Part shown: piece after piece, positions 17,598 through 27,015 of the stretch
Layout: each line of letters begins with the position of its first letter
Position numbering within the stretch: the first letter of the stretch is position 1
Assembly: GCA_030446765.1 (NCBI GenBank)
Contig: JAUJMR010000001.1
Location: 184,253-241,731, forward strand
Length of the DNA: 57,479 bases
Source of the DNA: Chloroflexia bacterium
Lineage (GTDB): Bacteria > Chloroflexota > Chloroflexia > Thermobaculales > Thermobaculaceae
Direction: 5' to 3'
Notes under the pieces: generated by a model
What the model was told of the DNA's origin: nothing
The model's input: the letters and a program-made list of their open reading frames with translations, nothing else
Databases searched by the model: none
Position numbers and translations under genes: made by a program

Positions 17598-19487
17598 CTA
17601 TCGCTCCGGGTTGAGTATGAAGTATCGACCGCGATCCGAGATCTCATCTTGTGCCGGCAACTTTTGAATATAGCTGTACGCGTACCACTGTAAAGCCGGT
17701 TTGCTGTCCTCGGTTGCCAGGTGTGGCGATGTCGGCAGGAAGACTCTCACCATTCGACCGTTGATCTCAAACGGCAAGCGATCGTTGACGGTCACCAGTC
17801 CCTCCGGCGTGTTGCGCTCCAAAGTTGCCCGATACTTCCTGGCATTCGCTGCAAGGTCGACAAAGACATAGTAGTCAATGTTGGAGTCGAGCGTGTTGTC
17901 TATCGCCCAAACATACGCACTCTGCACACGCGACGTCGCCGGCGGTGCTGCTGAGAGTTGCGCGACAAAAGCGATCCCCGGCACCCCGCCCTTGCCTCGA
18001 CTCGCACCATAGCTCGCATACGCGGCTCCCGCGAGGCGGATATCTGCAAATGCCTTGCCCCCTGTAGTGTCAGCACGCGGGTCACGGCGCAGGCTCCGCG
18101 TAGGGACACGGGAGAAGCGGGTGGAGGCGCGCGGGCCGCCAATAGCGTAGAAATAGCCATCCCACGAGCCAACATATGCACGGCCGTTTGCGATCACCGG
18201 AGACGCGTCGATATCACGAGTCGTGCGGAACACCCATCGCTGCTTGCCGGCTCGCGCGCCCACCGCTCGCAGCGTTCCGTCTCTCGCCCCAAGGTAGACG
18301 ACTCCGCCCACGACGGCCGGGGAAGAAACACTTTGTGCGGGAAGGCGCACTGTCCAGATCCGCTTTCCGTCCCGTGCGCGTACAGCAACGACTCGTCCGA
18401 GCTTGGCCTGCGCAGCGACGACGTACACGGTGCCGCCACTGACCGCGGGCGCGGTAATCGCTCCTCGACCTATTCTGGCTTGCCACCGGATATTGCCGTC
18501 GCGCAGGCGCAGCGCCGTGAGCAGCCCGCGGGAGGAGCCGATGTATATGGTGTCGCCGGACACTGCGGGCGAACCACGAACCCGGGAAGCGGTCTCGTTC
18601 TTCTGCCAGACTATGGCGCCCGTCGCTGCGTTGAGGGCGGTGAGGCGCCCGTCCAGATCGCCGTAGATCACCCTGCCGTTTGAAGGTACGGGCCTCGCCG
18701 TGACAGGTGCCTGGCCGCTGTGCCGCCACAGCGTGCGGGAGGTGCGCGGATTGAGCGCGTACACGGTACCGGCACGAGTGCCCACGTAGACCGCGGCGGG
18801 CGTCGCGGTAAGGGCGGTGCGTATCTCGGCGTCGAGCTTCACCCGCCAGATCAGCCGTCCGGAGCGTCGGTCGAGGGCGTAGACGGTCCGGTCGTCCGAG
18901 CCGAAGTACACTAAATCACCCTCAATCGCAGGTGAGCCCTGCACCCATCCGCCCGCATCGAACCGCCACCGCTCGAGTCCAGTGAGGGCATCCACCGCGT
19001 AGAATGCGCCGTTCGTGGTTCCGAAATAGACAGTACCGTCCACAACAGCAGGGGCTGCGCTCACAGCACCCCCGGCGGGAAACCGCCACCCGAGGCTAGG
19101 GCGGACCGGTGCACCAGGGGCGTGATACTTCGCCTGTAACTGCGTGTACCAACTCCCGACCGCGGTTGGTCCTGAAGTTGACCGGCGGAGTCTAACCTTG
19201 GGTGTGACGGCGGCGGGAGCGTCGGGCTTCGGTGTAGCACGCGCGATCGGGACACGCGTCGCGTTTGAACGCGCGACTTGTGTTGGCGTATTACTCGCGG
19301 AAGGTCGTGCGGTCGTAGTGGGCGTGGGCGTTGGGGCACGCCGGGGGGGCGCTGCGGTGGTTGGCTGTGGCGTCGGCGTAACGGGGGTCGCGGTCGGCGT
19401 GGTACTCAAGCTGCAGCCCCCCAGAGTAGCGGCAACGAGAGTGATAAGGCCAAGTTTGGCGGTCGACAGTTGAAGAGCCATGCGCAT
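17598..19487 (-). CDS. PQQ-repeat (BamB-like) beta-propeller lipoprotein
   Basis: The product is 629 residues. The N-terminus has a lipoprotein signal (LGLITLVAATLGGC, lipidated Cys25), followed by a Pro/Thr-rich linker of roughly 60 residues that would span the envelope. Then come repeated propeller blades with the pattern VYFGTTNGAFYAVDALTGLE, VYFGSDDRTVYALDRRSGRL, VYVGTRAGTVYALNPRTSRT and so on, at least seven blades to about residue 480. A C-terminal domain of about 150 residues (NIDYYVFVDLAANARKYRAT) is unassigned. BamB-type propellers usually scaffold protein complexes outside the membrane. The start is set at 19487 so that the signal peptide is N-terminal; upstream in-frame sequence is not conserved-looking. 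It is divergent from the ABC ATPase. Confidence 0.85.
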   Translation of the reverse strand: MRMALQLSTAKLGLITLVAATLGGCSLSTTPTATPVTPTPQPTTAAPPRRAPTPTPTTTARPSASNTPTQVARSNATRVPIARATPKPDAPAAVTPKVRLRRSTSGPTAVGSWYTQLQAKYHAPGAPVRPSLGWRFPAGGAVSAAPAVVDGTVYFGTTNGAFYAVDALTGLERWRFDAGGWVQGSPAIEGDLVYFGSDDRTVYALDRRSGRLIWRVKLDAEIRTALTATPAAVYVGTRAGTVYALNPRTSRTLWRHSGQAPVTARPVPSNGRVIYGDLDGRLTALNAATGAIVWQKNETASRVRGSPAVSGDTIYIGSSRGLLTALRLRDGNIRWQARIGRGAITAPAVSGGTVYVVAAQAKLGRVVAVRARDGKRIWTVRLPAQSVSSPAVVGGVVYLGARDGTLRAVGARAGKQRWVFRTTRDIDASPVIANGRAYVGSWDGYFYAIGGPRASTRFSRVPTRSLRRDPRADTTGGKAFADIRLAGAAYASYGASRGKGGVPGIAFVAQLSAAPPATSRVQSAYVWAIDNTLDSNIDYYVFVDLAANARKYRATLERNTPEGLVTVNDRLPFEINGRMVRVFLPTSPHLATEDSKPALQWYAYSYIQKLPAQDEISDRGRYFILNPER

Positions 19488-19614
19488 GGCGCCAAGCTTA
19501 TCGCACCGGCACCCGACTCGCAACAACCGCAGTGCCCTGGCTCCGTTGATCACACGCCGACTTCTTCGGTCGAGGCCCGGTATACTGACACGCTGAAACA
19601 CCGGGAGGCACCCT

Positions 19615-20598
19615 CTGTCGTTCATCGATGTCCAGGATCTGCACAAGTGCTTCTCGGTGCGTCGTCGAAAGAGCGGTGCCCTGTCGTCGGTGCGTTCGCT
19701 ACTATCGCGGGATCGAACGGAAATAACCGCCGTAGAGAACCTCAGCTTTCAGATCCGCCGGGGCGAGATGGTCGGGTACATCGGGCCGAACGGTGCGGGC
19801 AAGAGTACGACGATCAAGATGCTCACCGGGATCCTCTTGCCCACCTCCGGACACGTCACGGTAGATGGATTGGTACCGTGGAAGCACCGGGTTCGGCTCG
19901 CGGCCAGGATCGGCGTCGTGTTTGGCCAGCGAACCCAGCTCTGGTGGGATCTGCCTCTCATTGAAAGCTTGAACCTGCTCCGTCATATCTATCGATTACC
20001 GCGCGAGCGCTATGACGTGCAGGTGCAGCGCCTCATTGAGATGCTCGAGCTCGACCCGTTCCTCTACCAGCCTGTTCGACAGCTCTCGCTCGGCCAGCGG
20101 ATGCGCGGTGACCTGGCAGCTGCGCTGCTGCACCAGCCAACGGTCCTGTACCTCGACGAGCCGACGATCGGGCTTGATGTCGTCGCCAAGGAACGAATCC
20201 GCACGTTCCTGCTGGAGATTAACCGGACTGAGGGTATGACGGTACTGCTCACGACGCATGATATGGCGGATATAGCCCGTTTATGCGAGCGGATGATGAT
20301 TATCGATCACGGCAAGCTCCTGTACGATGGTGGTGTGGTGGAGATAACTGGACGCTACGGTGGCGACCGCCGGCTCGTTGTTGACCTCGACGAAGATGTC
20401 GCCGAGCCGCATGTGCCCGGGGCGCGCGTCGAGCGGCGTGAAGGACCTCGCGTTTGGCTCACCTTTCAGCGTGATGAAGTCAGCGCACCGGAACTGATAC
20501 AACGGGTGACAAGCCGTTACCGCATTCGGGATCTGACTCTGGAGGAGCCGGACATTGAGCGGGTCGTACGCAGGATTTACGAGGAGGGAATACCGTGA
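19615..20598 (+). CDS. ABC-2 type exporter ATP-binding protein
   Basis: The product is about 327 residues. Walker A is GPNGAGKST, the Q-loop lies in VVFGQRTQLWWDLP, the signature is QLSLGQRMRGDLAAAL, Walker B is TVLYLDEPTIGLD and the switch His is in LLTTHDMAD. The GQRTQLWWDLP form is typical of ATPases of the DUF990/ABC-2 export group. Coding sequence LSFIDVQDLHKCFSV precedes the first GTG (19657), so the start is probably a CTG at 19615 with GGGAGG six bases before it. A TATACT box lies at 19571-19576. No permease gene follows, which is unusual; instead its stop overlaps the next gene (GTGA). Confidence 0.88.
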   Translation: MSFIDVQDLHKCFSVRRRKSGALSSVRSLLSRDRTEITAVENLSFQIRRGEMVGYIGPNGAGKSTTIKMLTGILLPTSGHVTVDGLVPWKHRVRLAARIGVVFGQRTQLWWDLPLIESLNLLRHIYRLPRERYDVQVQRLIEMLELDPFLYQPVRQLSLGQRMRGDLAAALLHQPTVLYLDEPTIGLDVVAKERIRTFLLEINRTEGMTVLLTTHDMADIARLCERMMIIDHGKLLYDGGVVEITGRYGGDRRLVVDLDEDVAEPHVPGARVERREGPRVWLTFQRDEVSAPELIQRVTSRYRIRDLTLEEPDIERVVRRIYEEGIP

Positions 20599-21287
20599 CC
20601 GGGAGTGAGGGACCAGGAAATGTGCGTGCCGACGACATCGTCGTGCTCGTGGACTTCGACGGGACGATAACCGAAGAGGACGTCGGGGTCATCCTCTTGA
20701 AGAAATATTCAACGACGGACTGGGAGCGACTGGAGGCACGGTTCGCCCGTGGCGAGGTGGACATTCAACAAAACATGCAGCAACAGTTCTCGTACGTGCC
20801 CCACGACGCCGATGCGCTCGTGGAGTATGCACGGACCGTCGTGTCACTCCGTCCCGGCTGGGAGGAGTTCGTTCGCTACTGTGGAGTGACGGGCCTGAAG
20901 CTGGCGATCGTGAGTGGTGGGCTCGACTTCTACGTGCACGGCCTGCTGCCTGTGTCCGATCCGCCACTGGATATCCACTCCCTGGTTGCGGAGTACACAA
21001 CGGATGCCGGGTGGCAGGTGACCTTGCCCGTTGCGGATGACCGGAATGAGGAACCCGAGGGATTCAAGGAGGACATCGTCTGTCGTTACCGCAGGCAATA
21101 CACCCATGTCTGGTTCATCGGCAACGGCGTCTCGGATCGCGGCGCGGCGCGAGTCGCGGACCGCTTATGGGCCGTAGAACCGTTGCTATCCTGGTGTCGT
21201 GAGCACGGCATCGACGCCGCGCCGTTCGAGACCTTCGACGACGTGCGCGCGCAGTTTCAGCAACTACTTAGTGGCTACGAGCATTAG
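20595..21287 (+). CDS. HAD phosphatase, MtnX/SerB-like
   Basis: The product is 230 residues and belongs to haloacid dehalogenase subfamily IB. Motif I is VVLVDFDGTITEED (Asp20 nucleophile, Asp22), motif II is AIVSGGLDFYV, and the last motif is HVWFIGNGVSDRGAAR, with the acidic position present though reduced. The layout resembles MtnX (hydroxy-ketomethylthiopentenyl phosphate phosphatase) and phosphoserine phosphatase. No other methionine-salvage gene is near, so the substrate stays open. The GTG start overlaps the ABC ATPase stop, so the two are coupled. The TAG stop overlaps the stop of the convergent dioxygenase gene by three bases. Confidence 0.82.
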   Translation: MTGSEGPGNVRADDIVVLVDFDGTITEEDVGVILLKKYSTTDWERLEARFARGEVDIQQNMQQQFSYVPHDADALVEYARTVVSLRPGWEEFVRYCGVTGLKLAIVSGGLDFYVHGLLPVSDPPLDIHSLVAEYTTDAGWQVTLPVADDRNEEPEGFKEDIVCRYRRQYTHVWFIGNGVSDRGAARVADRLWAVEPLLSWCREHGIDAAPFETFDDVRAQFQQLLSGYEH

Positions 21288-22093
21288 TGTGGCCCGGCGA
21301 TCTCTGCACCGCAAGGGCCTCCGCCTTCGTTCTCCGCTAGTTCCACCTCCCGGCCATCCATTGTAAGAATGGGCCGGTACCATGCGGACATGCGCTCCGA
21401 TGATCGGCCGACGTAATGGCAGATGAAGGAACGGCGGAAGCGTTCAGTTGTTGTGTTCGGCTGCGAGCCATGCACGAGCTGGCCGTTGAAGAACAACACA
21501 TCGCCGGGTGCGAGATCGATTGGTACCACCTCCAAACCGTCGGGGACGGGTACGTAATCGCGTGTGAACGAGACCTCTGTGTCGGCTTCCTCCGGGCAGT
21601 AGATATCCCCTCGGTGCGTGCCGGGGACGACCTCTAGACCACCATTGGCACGGTCCGCCGGATCGAGCGCCACCCAGGCGGCGATGCACGTACCGGGCTC
21701 CACTTTGAGATAAAAGTTGTCCTGGTGGAGTGCCTGTCCTTTAGCGCCCGGAGGCTTGAAGTACAGCATACTCTGAGCGGCGAGCGGTTCCTCACCGAAC
21801 AAGTCGGACAAGATTCGCTCGATGCGGTCGTCAAGGAGATAGCGGAGCGCCACATCATTCACCCGGTGCGGATGCATCATGCGCGGATACTGTTTGAGTA
21901 CGTCACCTTTGGCGGCTTCCGGACTCTTGGGCGAAAAGCAGCCAGGTATGGGACCACCAGCGTACATCGACATGAAGGTATCCAGCAGCAGCCTGGTCTC
22001 CTCTGGTGCGAGCAGGCCTCGAATGACGAGGTATCCGTCGTTCTGGAACGCCTGGAGTTGCTCGTCGGTAAGCGTCCGCGTTCGTGTCAGCAT
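21284..22093 (-). CDS. Phytanoyl-CoA dioxygenase (PhyH) family protein
   Basis: The product is 269 residues. This Fe(II)/2-oxoglutarate oxygenase family shows the HxD pair in QALHQDNFYLK (His123, Asp125), the distal His208 in GQLVHGSQPN and a following Arg in the TTERFRRSF segment for 2-oxoglutarate. The N-terminal FQNDGYLVIRGLLAPEE is typical of the family. The substrate is unknown; members hydroxylate lipids, polyketides or small metabolites. The ATG at 22093 is preferred because AGGAGG stands 10 bases upstream and homology begins there; an in-frame extension to 22180 has no site. Confidence 0.85.
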   Translation of the reverse strand: MLTRTRTLTDEQLQAFQNDGYLVIRGLLAPEETRLLLDTFMSMYAGGPIPGCFSPKSPEAAKGDVLKQYPRMMHPHRVNDVALRYLLDDRIERILSDLFGEEPLAAQSMLYFKPPGAKGQALHQDNFYLKVEPGTCIAAWVALDPADRANGGLEVVPGTHRGDIYCPEEADTEVSFTRDYVPVPDGLEVVPIDLAPGDVLFFNGQLVHGSQPNTTTERFRRSFICHYVGRSSERMSAWYRPILTMDGREVELAENEGGGPCGAEIAGPH

Positions 22094-22251
22094 TGGTGCA
22101 GTGACCTCCTTATTCTTTCGCAAGGGCTCGCCGCACAGAACGCGCCAGCATCGCTTGTCCGGTAGGTACAACGGTTTCATGTCCTTGGTCCAGGCGTTGC
22201 AAGGAAGTTTCCGCTAGCCTTAACGTACTGTCGCACAGGGAGGACTATCAA

Positions 22252-22671
22252 GTGGGTCTGCGTCGGATCGGTGGCTTCGACCACCGTGACATACGAGTTT
22301 CGATGGATGTTTGGACAGCGGATAACAACTACCTCGGGACCGTACGCCGAGTGACGGGCACGAGAACGGCAACCGGCGCGCATATGGAACCCTCGAAACG
22401 TCGGGTGGGTGGATTCAGTGGAGAGATGATTGGTCCCGTACCGACACAGTCCATTGGAAACACCGGACCGCACACACAAGCGGCGCATGCCGCATATGCG
22501 ACGAACGGCGATGGCGCCAAGAGTCTTGGTGGGGGGAAGTTGACGGTCGGTCTCTGGGCAGGTCTCATCAAGCGCCGTAGCATTGCACTGGATCTCGTGC
22601 AATCGGTCTCTCTCGAACGCATTACGCTACGCCTCACGAGGGCGCAACTGGATGAACATTCACGTCGGTAA
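22252..22671 (+). CDS. Hypothetical protein, possibly PRC-barrel-like
   Basis: The product is 139 residues from a GTG with GGAGG nine bases upstream. The N-terminal part (SMDVWTADNNYLGTVRRV) and the C-terminal part (IALDLVQSVSLERITLRLT) match the first and last strands of a DUF2171/PRC-barrel-like fold, with a Gly- and Thr-rich insertion between them. The function is unknown. Its last 38 bases overlap the convergent end of the NrfD-type gene, which is unusual but possible since neither 3' end is strongly constrained. Confidence 0.5.
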   Translation: MGLRRIGGFDHRDIRVSMDVWTADNNYLGTVRRVTGTRTATGAHMEPSKRRVGGFSGEMIGPVPTQSIGNTGPHTQAAHAAYATNGDGAKSLGGGKLTVGLWAGLIKRRSIALDLVQSVSLERITLRLTRAQLDEHSRR

Positions 22672-23698
22672 CAGATCCCGTGGATTCCTGGCTCCCTCGC
22701 CGTGCAAGCTCGAACGTAGCTTGAGGATCGTCCGCGGACCGGTGCCCAGCGATCACCATGACATAGCGAAACATGAAACCCCCGCTGAGCGTGAGCAACG
22801 AGGAGAGTGCCAAGCGCCAGCGGGAAGGTCGCATTCCAGCCAGCATCGGCGCGACTGTCAACATCAGCGGAGCAGCAATGCCAGTCCCCTGAACTCCAAA
22901 GCGATAGAGGCGTCCTGTGCTCCCTTCACGCAGCGGTCGGCCGATTGTTTGACCGAGCTGCCTGCGGTTCAGCGCGAGCAGTCCGAGCTCGACTACCAGC
23001 GAGCACATCTCCAGACGCTCAAGACGGACTAGTGCACGGTGCGGTGCCTTACTGAGACAAAGTACCAGGGTAATCGAGGCGGTCGCGTTCGACGCAGCGG
23101 AGGCGAGGAAGAGCGGGCCCATCAGCAGAGCGTTCTTCGTCCAGAGCGGAACCGCGGTTGCCGCCAGCAGTACCCCCGTATACCCACCAAGCAGAAAGCC
23201 GAATGGCACGCCTGCGACACCCATCCATCGCGATTGTATCGCCTTGATGCCGTGGGGCGCACACTTGAATCGGTTCCATAGCTCATCCCGCGCTGCTTGT
23301 GCAACGACCGACCGTGTGCAGAAGCCGCTGAAGATCACGAGTACCCACGTGCCGACGGACATTGGTGAGCGGAGCTTTACGATCCGTAGCATGTTGAGGA
23401 ATCTCTCCGGCCGCCCAAGGTCAAGGATCAGGAGCACGGGACAGGGCAAAAGCGTGCCCAAAGAAACGTACCGACCCGCCCTGGTGATGACCCGGTTCGT
23501 GGCATCACCGGTTACTTCGGCGAGTTCCGCGATAACGTAGCTCAGGCCGGAGATGCCACCCAGGTAGAAGTAAGCGATGATAAGCCATTTCCAGTGCGGT
23601 TTGTGTATCGGCGGAACGCCGTAGTAACTCTCCGCGCTCTCGTCGGATGCCGATCTCCCGCCGCTTTTCGGAGTCTTCCACATTCGCTGGTACGACAT
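22634..23698 (-). CDS. nrfD: NrfD/PsrC-type membrane subunit
   Basis: The product is 354 residues with about eight to ten membrane helices. The opening HKPHWKWLIIAYFYLGGISG and the later LLPCPVLLILDLGRPERFLNMLR are hallmark motifs of NrfD/PsrC quinone-reacting subunits, which pass electrons between the quinone pool and an iron-sulfur subunit. The likely partner is the formate dehydrogenase alpha/beta pair on the same strand at 27016-30941, which has no membrane subunit of its own here. It is separated from them by a c-di-GMP gene on the opposite strand. The ATG at 23698 is chosen over 23725 because GAGGGA precedes it. Confidence 0.85.
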   Translation of the reverse strand: MSYQRMWKTPKSGGRSASDESAESYYGVPPIHKPHWKWLIIAYFYLGGISGLSYVIAELAEVTGDATNRVITRAGRYVSLGTLLPCPVLLILDLGRPERFLNMLRIVKLRSPMSVGTWVLVIFSGFCTRSVVAQAARDELWNRFKCAPHGIKAIQSRWMGVAGVPFGFLLGGYTGVLLAATAVPLWTKNALLMGPLFLASAASNATASITLVLCLSKAPHRALVRLERLEMCSLVVELGLLALNRRQLGQTIGRPLREGSTGRLYRFGVQGTGIAAPLMLTVAPMLAGMRPSRWRLALSSLLTLSGGFMFRYVMVIAGHRSADDPQATFELARRGSQESTGSVTDVNVHPVAPS

Positions 23699-23793
23699 GC
23701 CGGATTCCCTCAGTGCAGGTATCATAGTGCTGATCGATGACGACGTTCCGACTGCGTCAGGTCACATCAGGCGGCCCTAGTGGCAATATGCTA

Positions 23794-23822
23794 TTGACTC
23801 AGCATCCTTCGTCTTCGATACT
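23794..23822 (+). promoter_or_regulatory. Sigma-70-like promoter upstream of the GGDEF/EAL gene
   Basis: TTGACT (23794-23799), 17 bases, then GATACT (23817-23822), four of six at the -10. Transcription from here would give a leader of roughly 200 bases before the GGDEF/EAL gene. Confidence 0.4.
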
Positions 23823-23878
23823 CGCAACGACGTCCGCGTAGATGTATAACCTGTAGGATACAGGAGGTTCCCGAACCG

Positions 23879-24115
23879 TTGCCTTCCTGCTTCGCCCTTA
23901 CCGCTCTTCGAAGGGCCGAGGCGTCTGCCTGGCACGCGACCTCAACAGTGGCGCACGTGGTGTCACCCGATGCGATGGAGGTAGTGCAACGTTACGGCCT
24001 CCAGGTTCTGGAGATCCTGTTGCGCTTCGATGGCCCTCGTCGAGCGCAAATGGCAAGTGTACCCAATGTTCGCGAAGCCGATATGCCGGCCGACCCAAAC
24101 CTGTGGAGTTTCTGA
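23879..24115 (+). CDS. Possible small leader-encoded protein
   Basis: A TTG at 23879 with AGGAGG about 11 bases upstream opens 78 codons that overlap the start of the GGDEF/EAL gene in another frame. The product (VVQRYGLQVLEILLRFDGPR in its middle) has no recognised family. It may instead mark the true N-terminal region of the downstream protein if an indel is present. Support is limited to the ribosome binding site and the position after a candidate promoter. Confidence 0.25.
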   Translation: MPSCFALTALRRAEASAWHATSTVAHVVSPDAMEVVQRYGLQVLEILLRFDGPRRAQMASVPNVREADMPADPNLWSF

Positions 24116-26951
24116 ATCGCTGAAAGTATCGCACCTGGACAGTAAAGGTGGTTCCGACCGTGATGTCTTTGCCGAACAGGTCATTGAGATGATCGAACGG
24201 ACCGCGATCGACGAGCCGCGTTCCTCGCGATCCGGGATAGCCGACATGCATCTCGCGCCTCCAGCCAGAGTTTCTTCATACGATGCCACTGGGACATTCG
24301 AATCCATTCTTCGAACATCCATGGAGCTAGTCGGAGGCGAAATGGCGGCGCTGTATGTTCTGGACAACGATGGAACGCACAGTCGGCTTCGAGCATCAAT
24401 CGGTTTTACCGGCCCAGGCAATCCGGCGCACGAGCTCGCGTTGAGTACCGGGATTCCCGGTTCGGTGCTCGCTTCCGTGCGAGCGGAGATCGAACAGCAC
24501 TTCGAACTCAACCCTCGCGCCGATCAAGGCTTCACGGAACATCCCGGCGCTGCGTCTTATATATGCGTTCCGCTAAGATTCGATGATCGCACGGTGGGCG
24601 CCTTATTCATTGGGTACTCCGCTCCAAACAGTGTGCCATCCCATGCCCTGTCAACACTGGACTCGATCGTAGCCCAGTTGGCACTCACCATCCGTAATTC
24701 TCAGTTGTACGACCAACTTGCGCGTCATGCGGATCGATTAAGCGTCATCCAGGCGATCGCAGGCCGGCTTAACCGTATGAACGACCCCGGATCGATTCGG
24801 CTCGCAATCGCCGAGGAGCTGCGCCAGCTTATTGATTATTCGGCCTGCCGCATCTACGTACTTGAAGGTGACTTGCTGATCCCCGCGGCGCTCCGTTCGG
24901 AACACGAAGAGTACAGCGACGAGACCACCAGCGAGTTCATCATCGAGCTTGGCCGCGGCATAACTGGATGGGTCGCGCTTCACGGCGAGGCCGTCCTGCT
25001 TGACGACGCGGAGAACGACCCGCGAGGAGAGCATGTTCCCGGGAGCGACTATATCGACGAATCCATGATGATCGTGCCCATGATGTACGACGAGCGGGTC
25101 GTTGGTGTTATTAGCCTTTCGAAGCTCGGTCTGCGCCAGTTCACCTCCGTTGACCTGCACATGCTAGGCACCCTCGCCGACCAGGCAGCGGTCGCGATAG
25201 AGAACGCAAATCTGATCGAGCGCCTGGAGGCGGACGCAGAGGCATTGCGACGCAGCGAAGAGCGCTATCAGTTTGTGGCGCGCGCCACGAGTGACGTCAT
25301 CTGGGAATCGGAACTCGCGACAGGTGAGCTTACCTGGACCGGTGCGATTGAGAGTATGTTTGGTTACTCGATAGATGATGTGCGCGGTGGCGACTGGTGG
25401 GAGGAGCGGATCCATCCCGCAGAGCGGGACAGAGTACTACAGGGCATTGTTGAGTCCATCGGGGGTGGGCACGACGTTTGGAGCGACGAATATCGTTTCC
25501 GCCGACGGGACGGAACGTTTGCGACGGTGATCGACCGCGGTTATCTGGTGAGAGATGCGGCCGGTCGGCCCACGCGATTAATCGGGTCGATGATGGACAT
25601 CAGCGAGCGAAAGGCCCTGGAGGAGCAACTCGCGCATCAGGCCTTTCACGACTCCCTGACCGGCTTGCCCAACCGGAAACGCTTTCTTGACCGGGTGCAG
25701 GAGGCACTGGAGGGGTCGGGTCGGGAAAAGGTATCGATCGCCGTGCTCTTTCTCGATCTCGATCGCTTCAAGGTTGTCAACGATAGCCTCGGGCACGAGA
25801 TGGGCGACCACCTCCTCAAAGCCGTGGCCGTGCGGCTCACCGGGTGCATGCGACCCGGTGATACTGTTGCACGTCTAGGAGGCGATGAGTTCACCATCCT
25901 GCTGGAAGGCAGCGCAACCGCGAATGATGCGCTGCGGATCGCAGAAAGGATTATCTCCTCGCTGCAGTCGCCGTTTAGGATCGATGGGCACGAGGTCTAC
26001 GTGACCACAAGTATCGGGATTGCCATCAAGCATCCCTATCACGAGGTGCCAGCTGACCTGATGCGTGATGCCGATCTGGCAATGTATCGAGCAAAGGAAC
26101 GAGGTCGAGCGTGCTGTGAGGTGTTTGATCCGAGTATGAACGTACGCGCGCAAAAACGACTCGCACTGGAAAACGACCTCCGTCATACGGTTGAGCGCAA
26201 CGAACTGGTGCTGGAGTATCAACCAACGGTGAATCTGAAAACAGGAATGGTCTGTGGCGTCGAGGCGTTGGTCCGCTGGCGGCATCCGGTTCGAGGGCTC
26301 GTGGAACCGGCCAATTTTGTTCGCGTCGCCGAAGAGACGGGCCTAATCCTGCCTATCGGCCGCTGGATCATCGAACAAGTCTGCCGCCATGTGCGAGAGT
26401 GGCAGGACACCTGGGCGGACGACCATTCGCTCTCGGTGTCCGTGAACCTGTCGGCGCGCCAGTTTGCGAATCCGACTCTGACGTGTGAGATCGCCAGCGC
26501 CCTAACGGCGGCGGCCGTGGATCCCGGAAGTCTGGTGCTGGAAATCACGGAAACGGTCGTCATGGAGGATGCTGAAGTCAACATTATGACGCTGAAACGG
26601 CTCAAGGAGCTTGGGGTACAACTCGCCATCGACGACTTCGGTACCGGCTACTCGTCCCTGTCATACCTCAGACGCTTCCCGGTAGACACCCTCAAGATCG
26701 ACAAGAGCTTTGTGCGTCTGCTCGGGAGAGACGCCGAGGATAACGCCATCGTGCATGCAATCATCACCCTGGCGCATACGCTCGGCATGCAGGTCACTGC
26801 TGAGGGGGTGGAGACAGACGATCAACTGCGCCAGCTGTGCGAGCTTGGCTGCGATATGGCACAGGGCTATCTCTTCGCCAAGTCGATGGACGCTGCCGGT
26901 GTAAGTATGTTGTCTCCGGAGCTCCCAGTGAACCAATCCCGTGCTAGTTGA
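24030..26951 (+). CDS. GAF-GAF-PAS-GGDEF-EAL c-di-GMP signalling protein
   Basis: The product is 973 residues, cytoplasmic. In order: GAF 1 (about 85-230), GAF 2 (about 240-395), a PAS domain with its PAC tail (about 405-530, ending IGSMMDISERK), GGDEF (about 535-695) and EAL (about 710-960). The GGDEF domain has LTGLPNRKRFLDRV and an intact active site ARLGGDEF (near residue 616). The EAL domain keeps EALVRW, NLSARQF, ITETVVME, DDFGTGYSSL, KIDKSFV and AEGVET, so both synthesis and hydrolysis of c-di-GMP are possible. Sensory input would come through GAF/PAS ligands. The exact start is uncertain (ATG 24030 has no strong site; 24066 and 24189 are alternatives). It lies between two parts of a formate dehydrogenase system on the other strand. 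Confidence 0.92.
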   Translation: MALVERKWQVYPMFAKPICRPTQTCGVSESLKVSHLDSKGGSDRDVFAEQVIEMIERTAIDEPRSSRSGIADMHLAPPARVSSYDATGTFESILRTSMELVGGEMAALYVLDNDGTHSRLRASIGFTGPGNPAHELALSTGIPGSVLASVRAEIEQHFELNPRADQGFTEHPGAASYICVPLRFDDRTVGALFIGYSAPNSVPSHALSTLDSIVAQLALTIRNSQLYDQLARHADRLSVIQAIAGRLNRMNDPGSIRLAIAEELRQLIDYSACRIYVLEGDLLIPAALRSEHEEYSDETTSEFIIELGRGITGWVALHGEAVLLDDAENDPRGEHVPGSDYIDESMMIVPMMYDERVVGVISLSKLGLRQFTSVDLHMLGTLADQAAVAIENANLIERLEADAEALRRSEERYQFVARATSDVIWESELATGELTWTGAIESMFGYSIDDVRGGDWWEERIHPAERDRVLQGIVESIGGGHDVWSDEYRFRRRDGTFATVIDRGYLVRDAAGRPTRLIGSMMDISERKALEEQLAHQAFHDSLTGLPNRKRFLDRVQEALEGSGREKVSIAVLFLDLDRFKVVNDSLGHEMGDHLLKAVAVRLTGCMRPGDTVARLGGDEFTILLEGSATANDALRIAERIISSLQSPFRIDGHEVYVTTSIGIAIKHPYHEVPADLMRDADLAMYRAKERGRACCEVFDPSMNVRAQKRLALENDLRHTVERNELVLEYQPTVNLKTGMVCGVEALVRWRHPVRGLVEPANFVRVAEETGLILPIGRWIIEQVCRHVREWQDTWADDHSLSVSVNLSARQFANPTLTCEIASALTAAAVDPGSLVLEITETVVMEDAEVNIMTLKRLKELGVQLAIDDFGTGYSSLSYLRRFPVDTLKIDKSFVRLLGRDAEDNAIVHAIITLAHTLGMQVTAEGVETDDQLRQLCELGCDMAQGYLFAKSMDAAGVSMLSPELPVNQSRAS

Positions 26952-27015
26952 GTCAACGTGGACGAACTGATGTCGTTGGGCTCGTTCCGACGCTTCTTGC
27001 CCGGTTTGATGCGTG

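Noticed and set aside
17590-17611. Hairpin ACCCGG/CCGGGT at the end of the PQQ-repeat gene
   Set aside because: The stem is only six pairs, overlaps the stop codon and has no T-run on either strand, so a terminator is not supported.
17958-18683. Open frame on the plus strand within the PQQ-repeat gene
   Set aside because: It is antisense to well-defined propeller repeats and has shadow-like composition.
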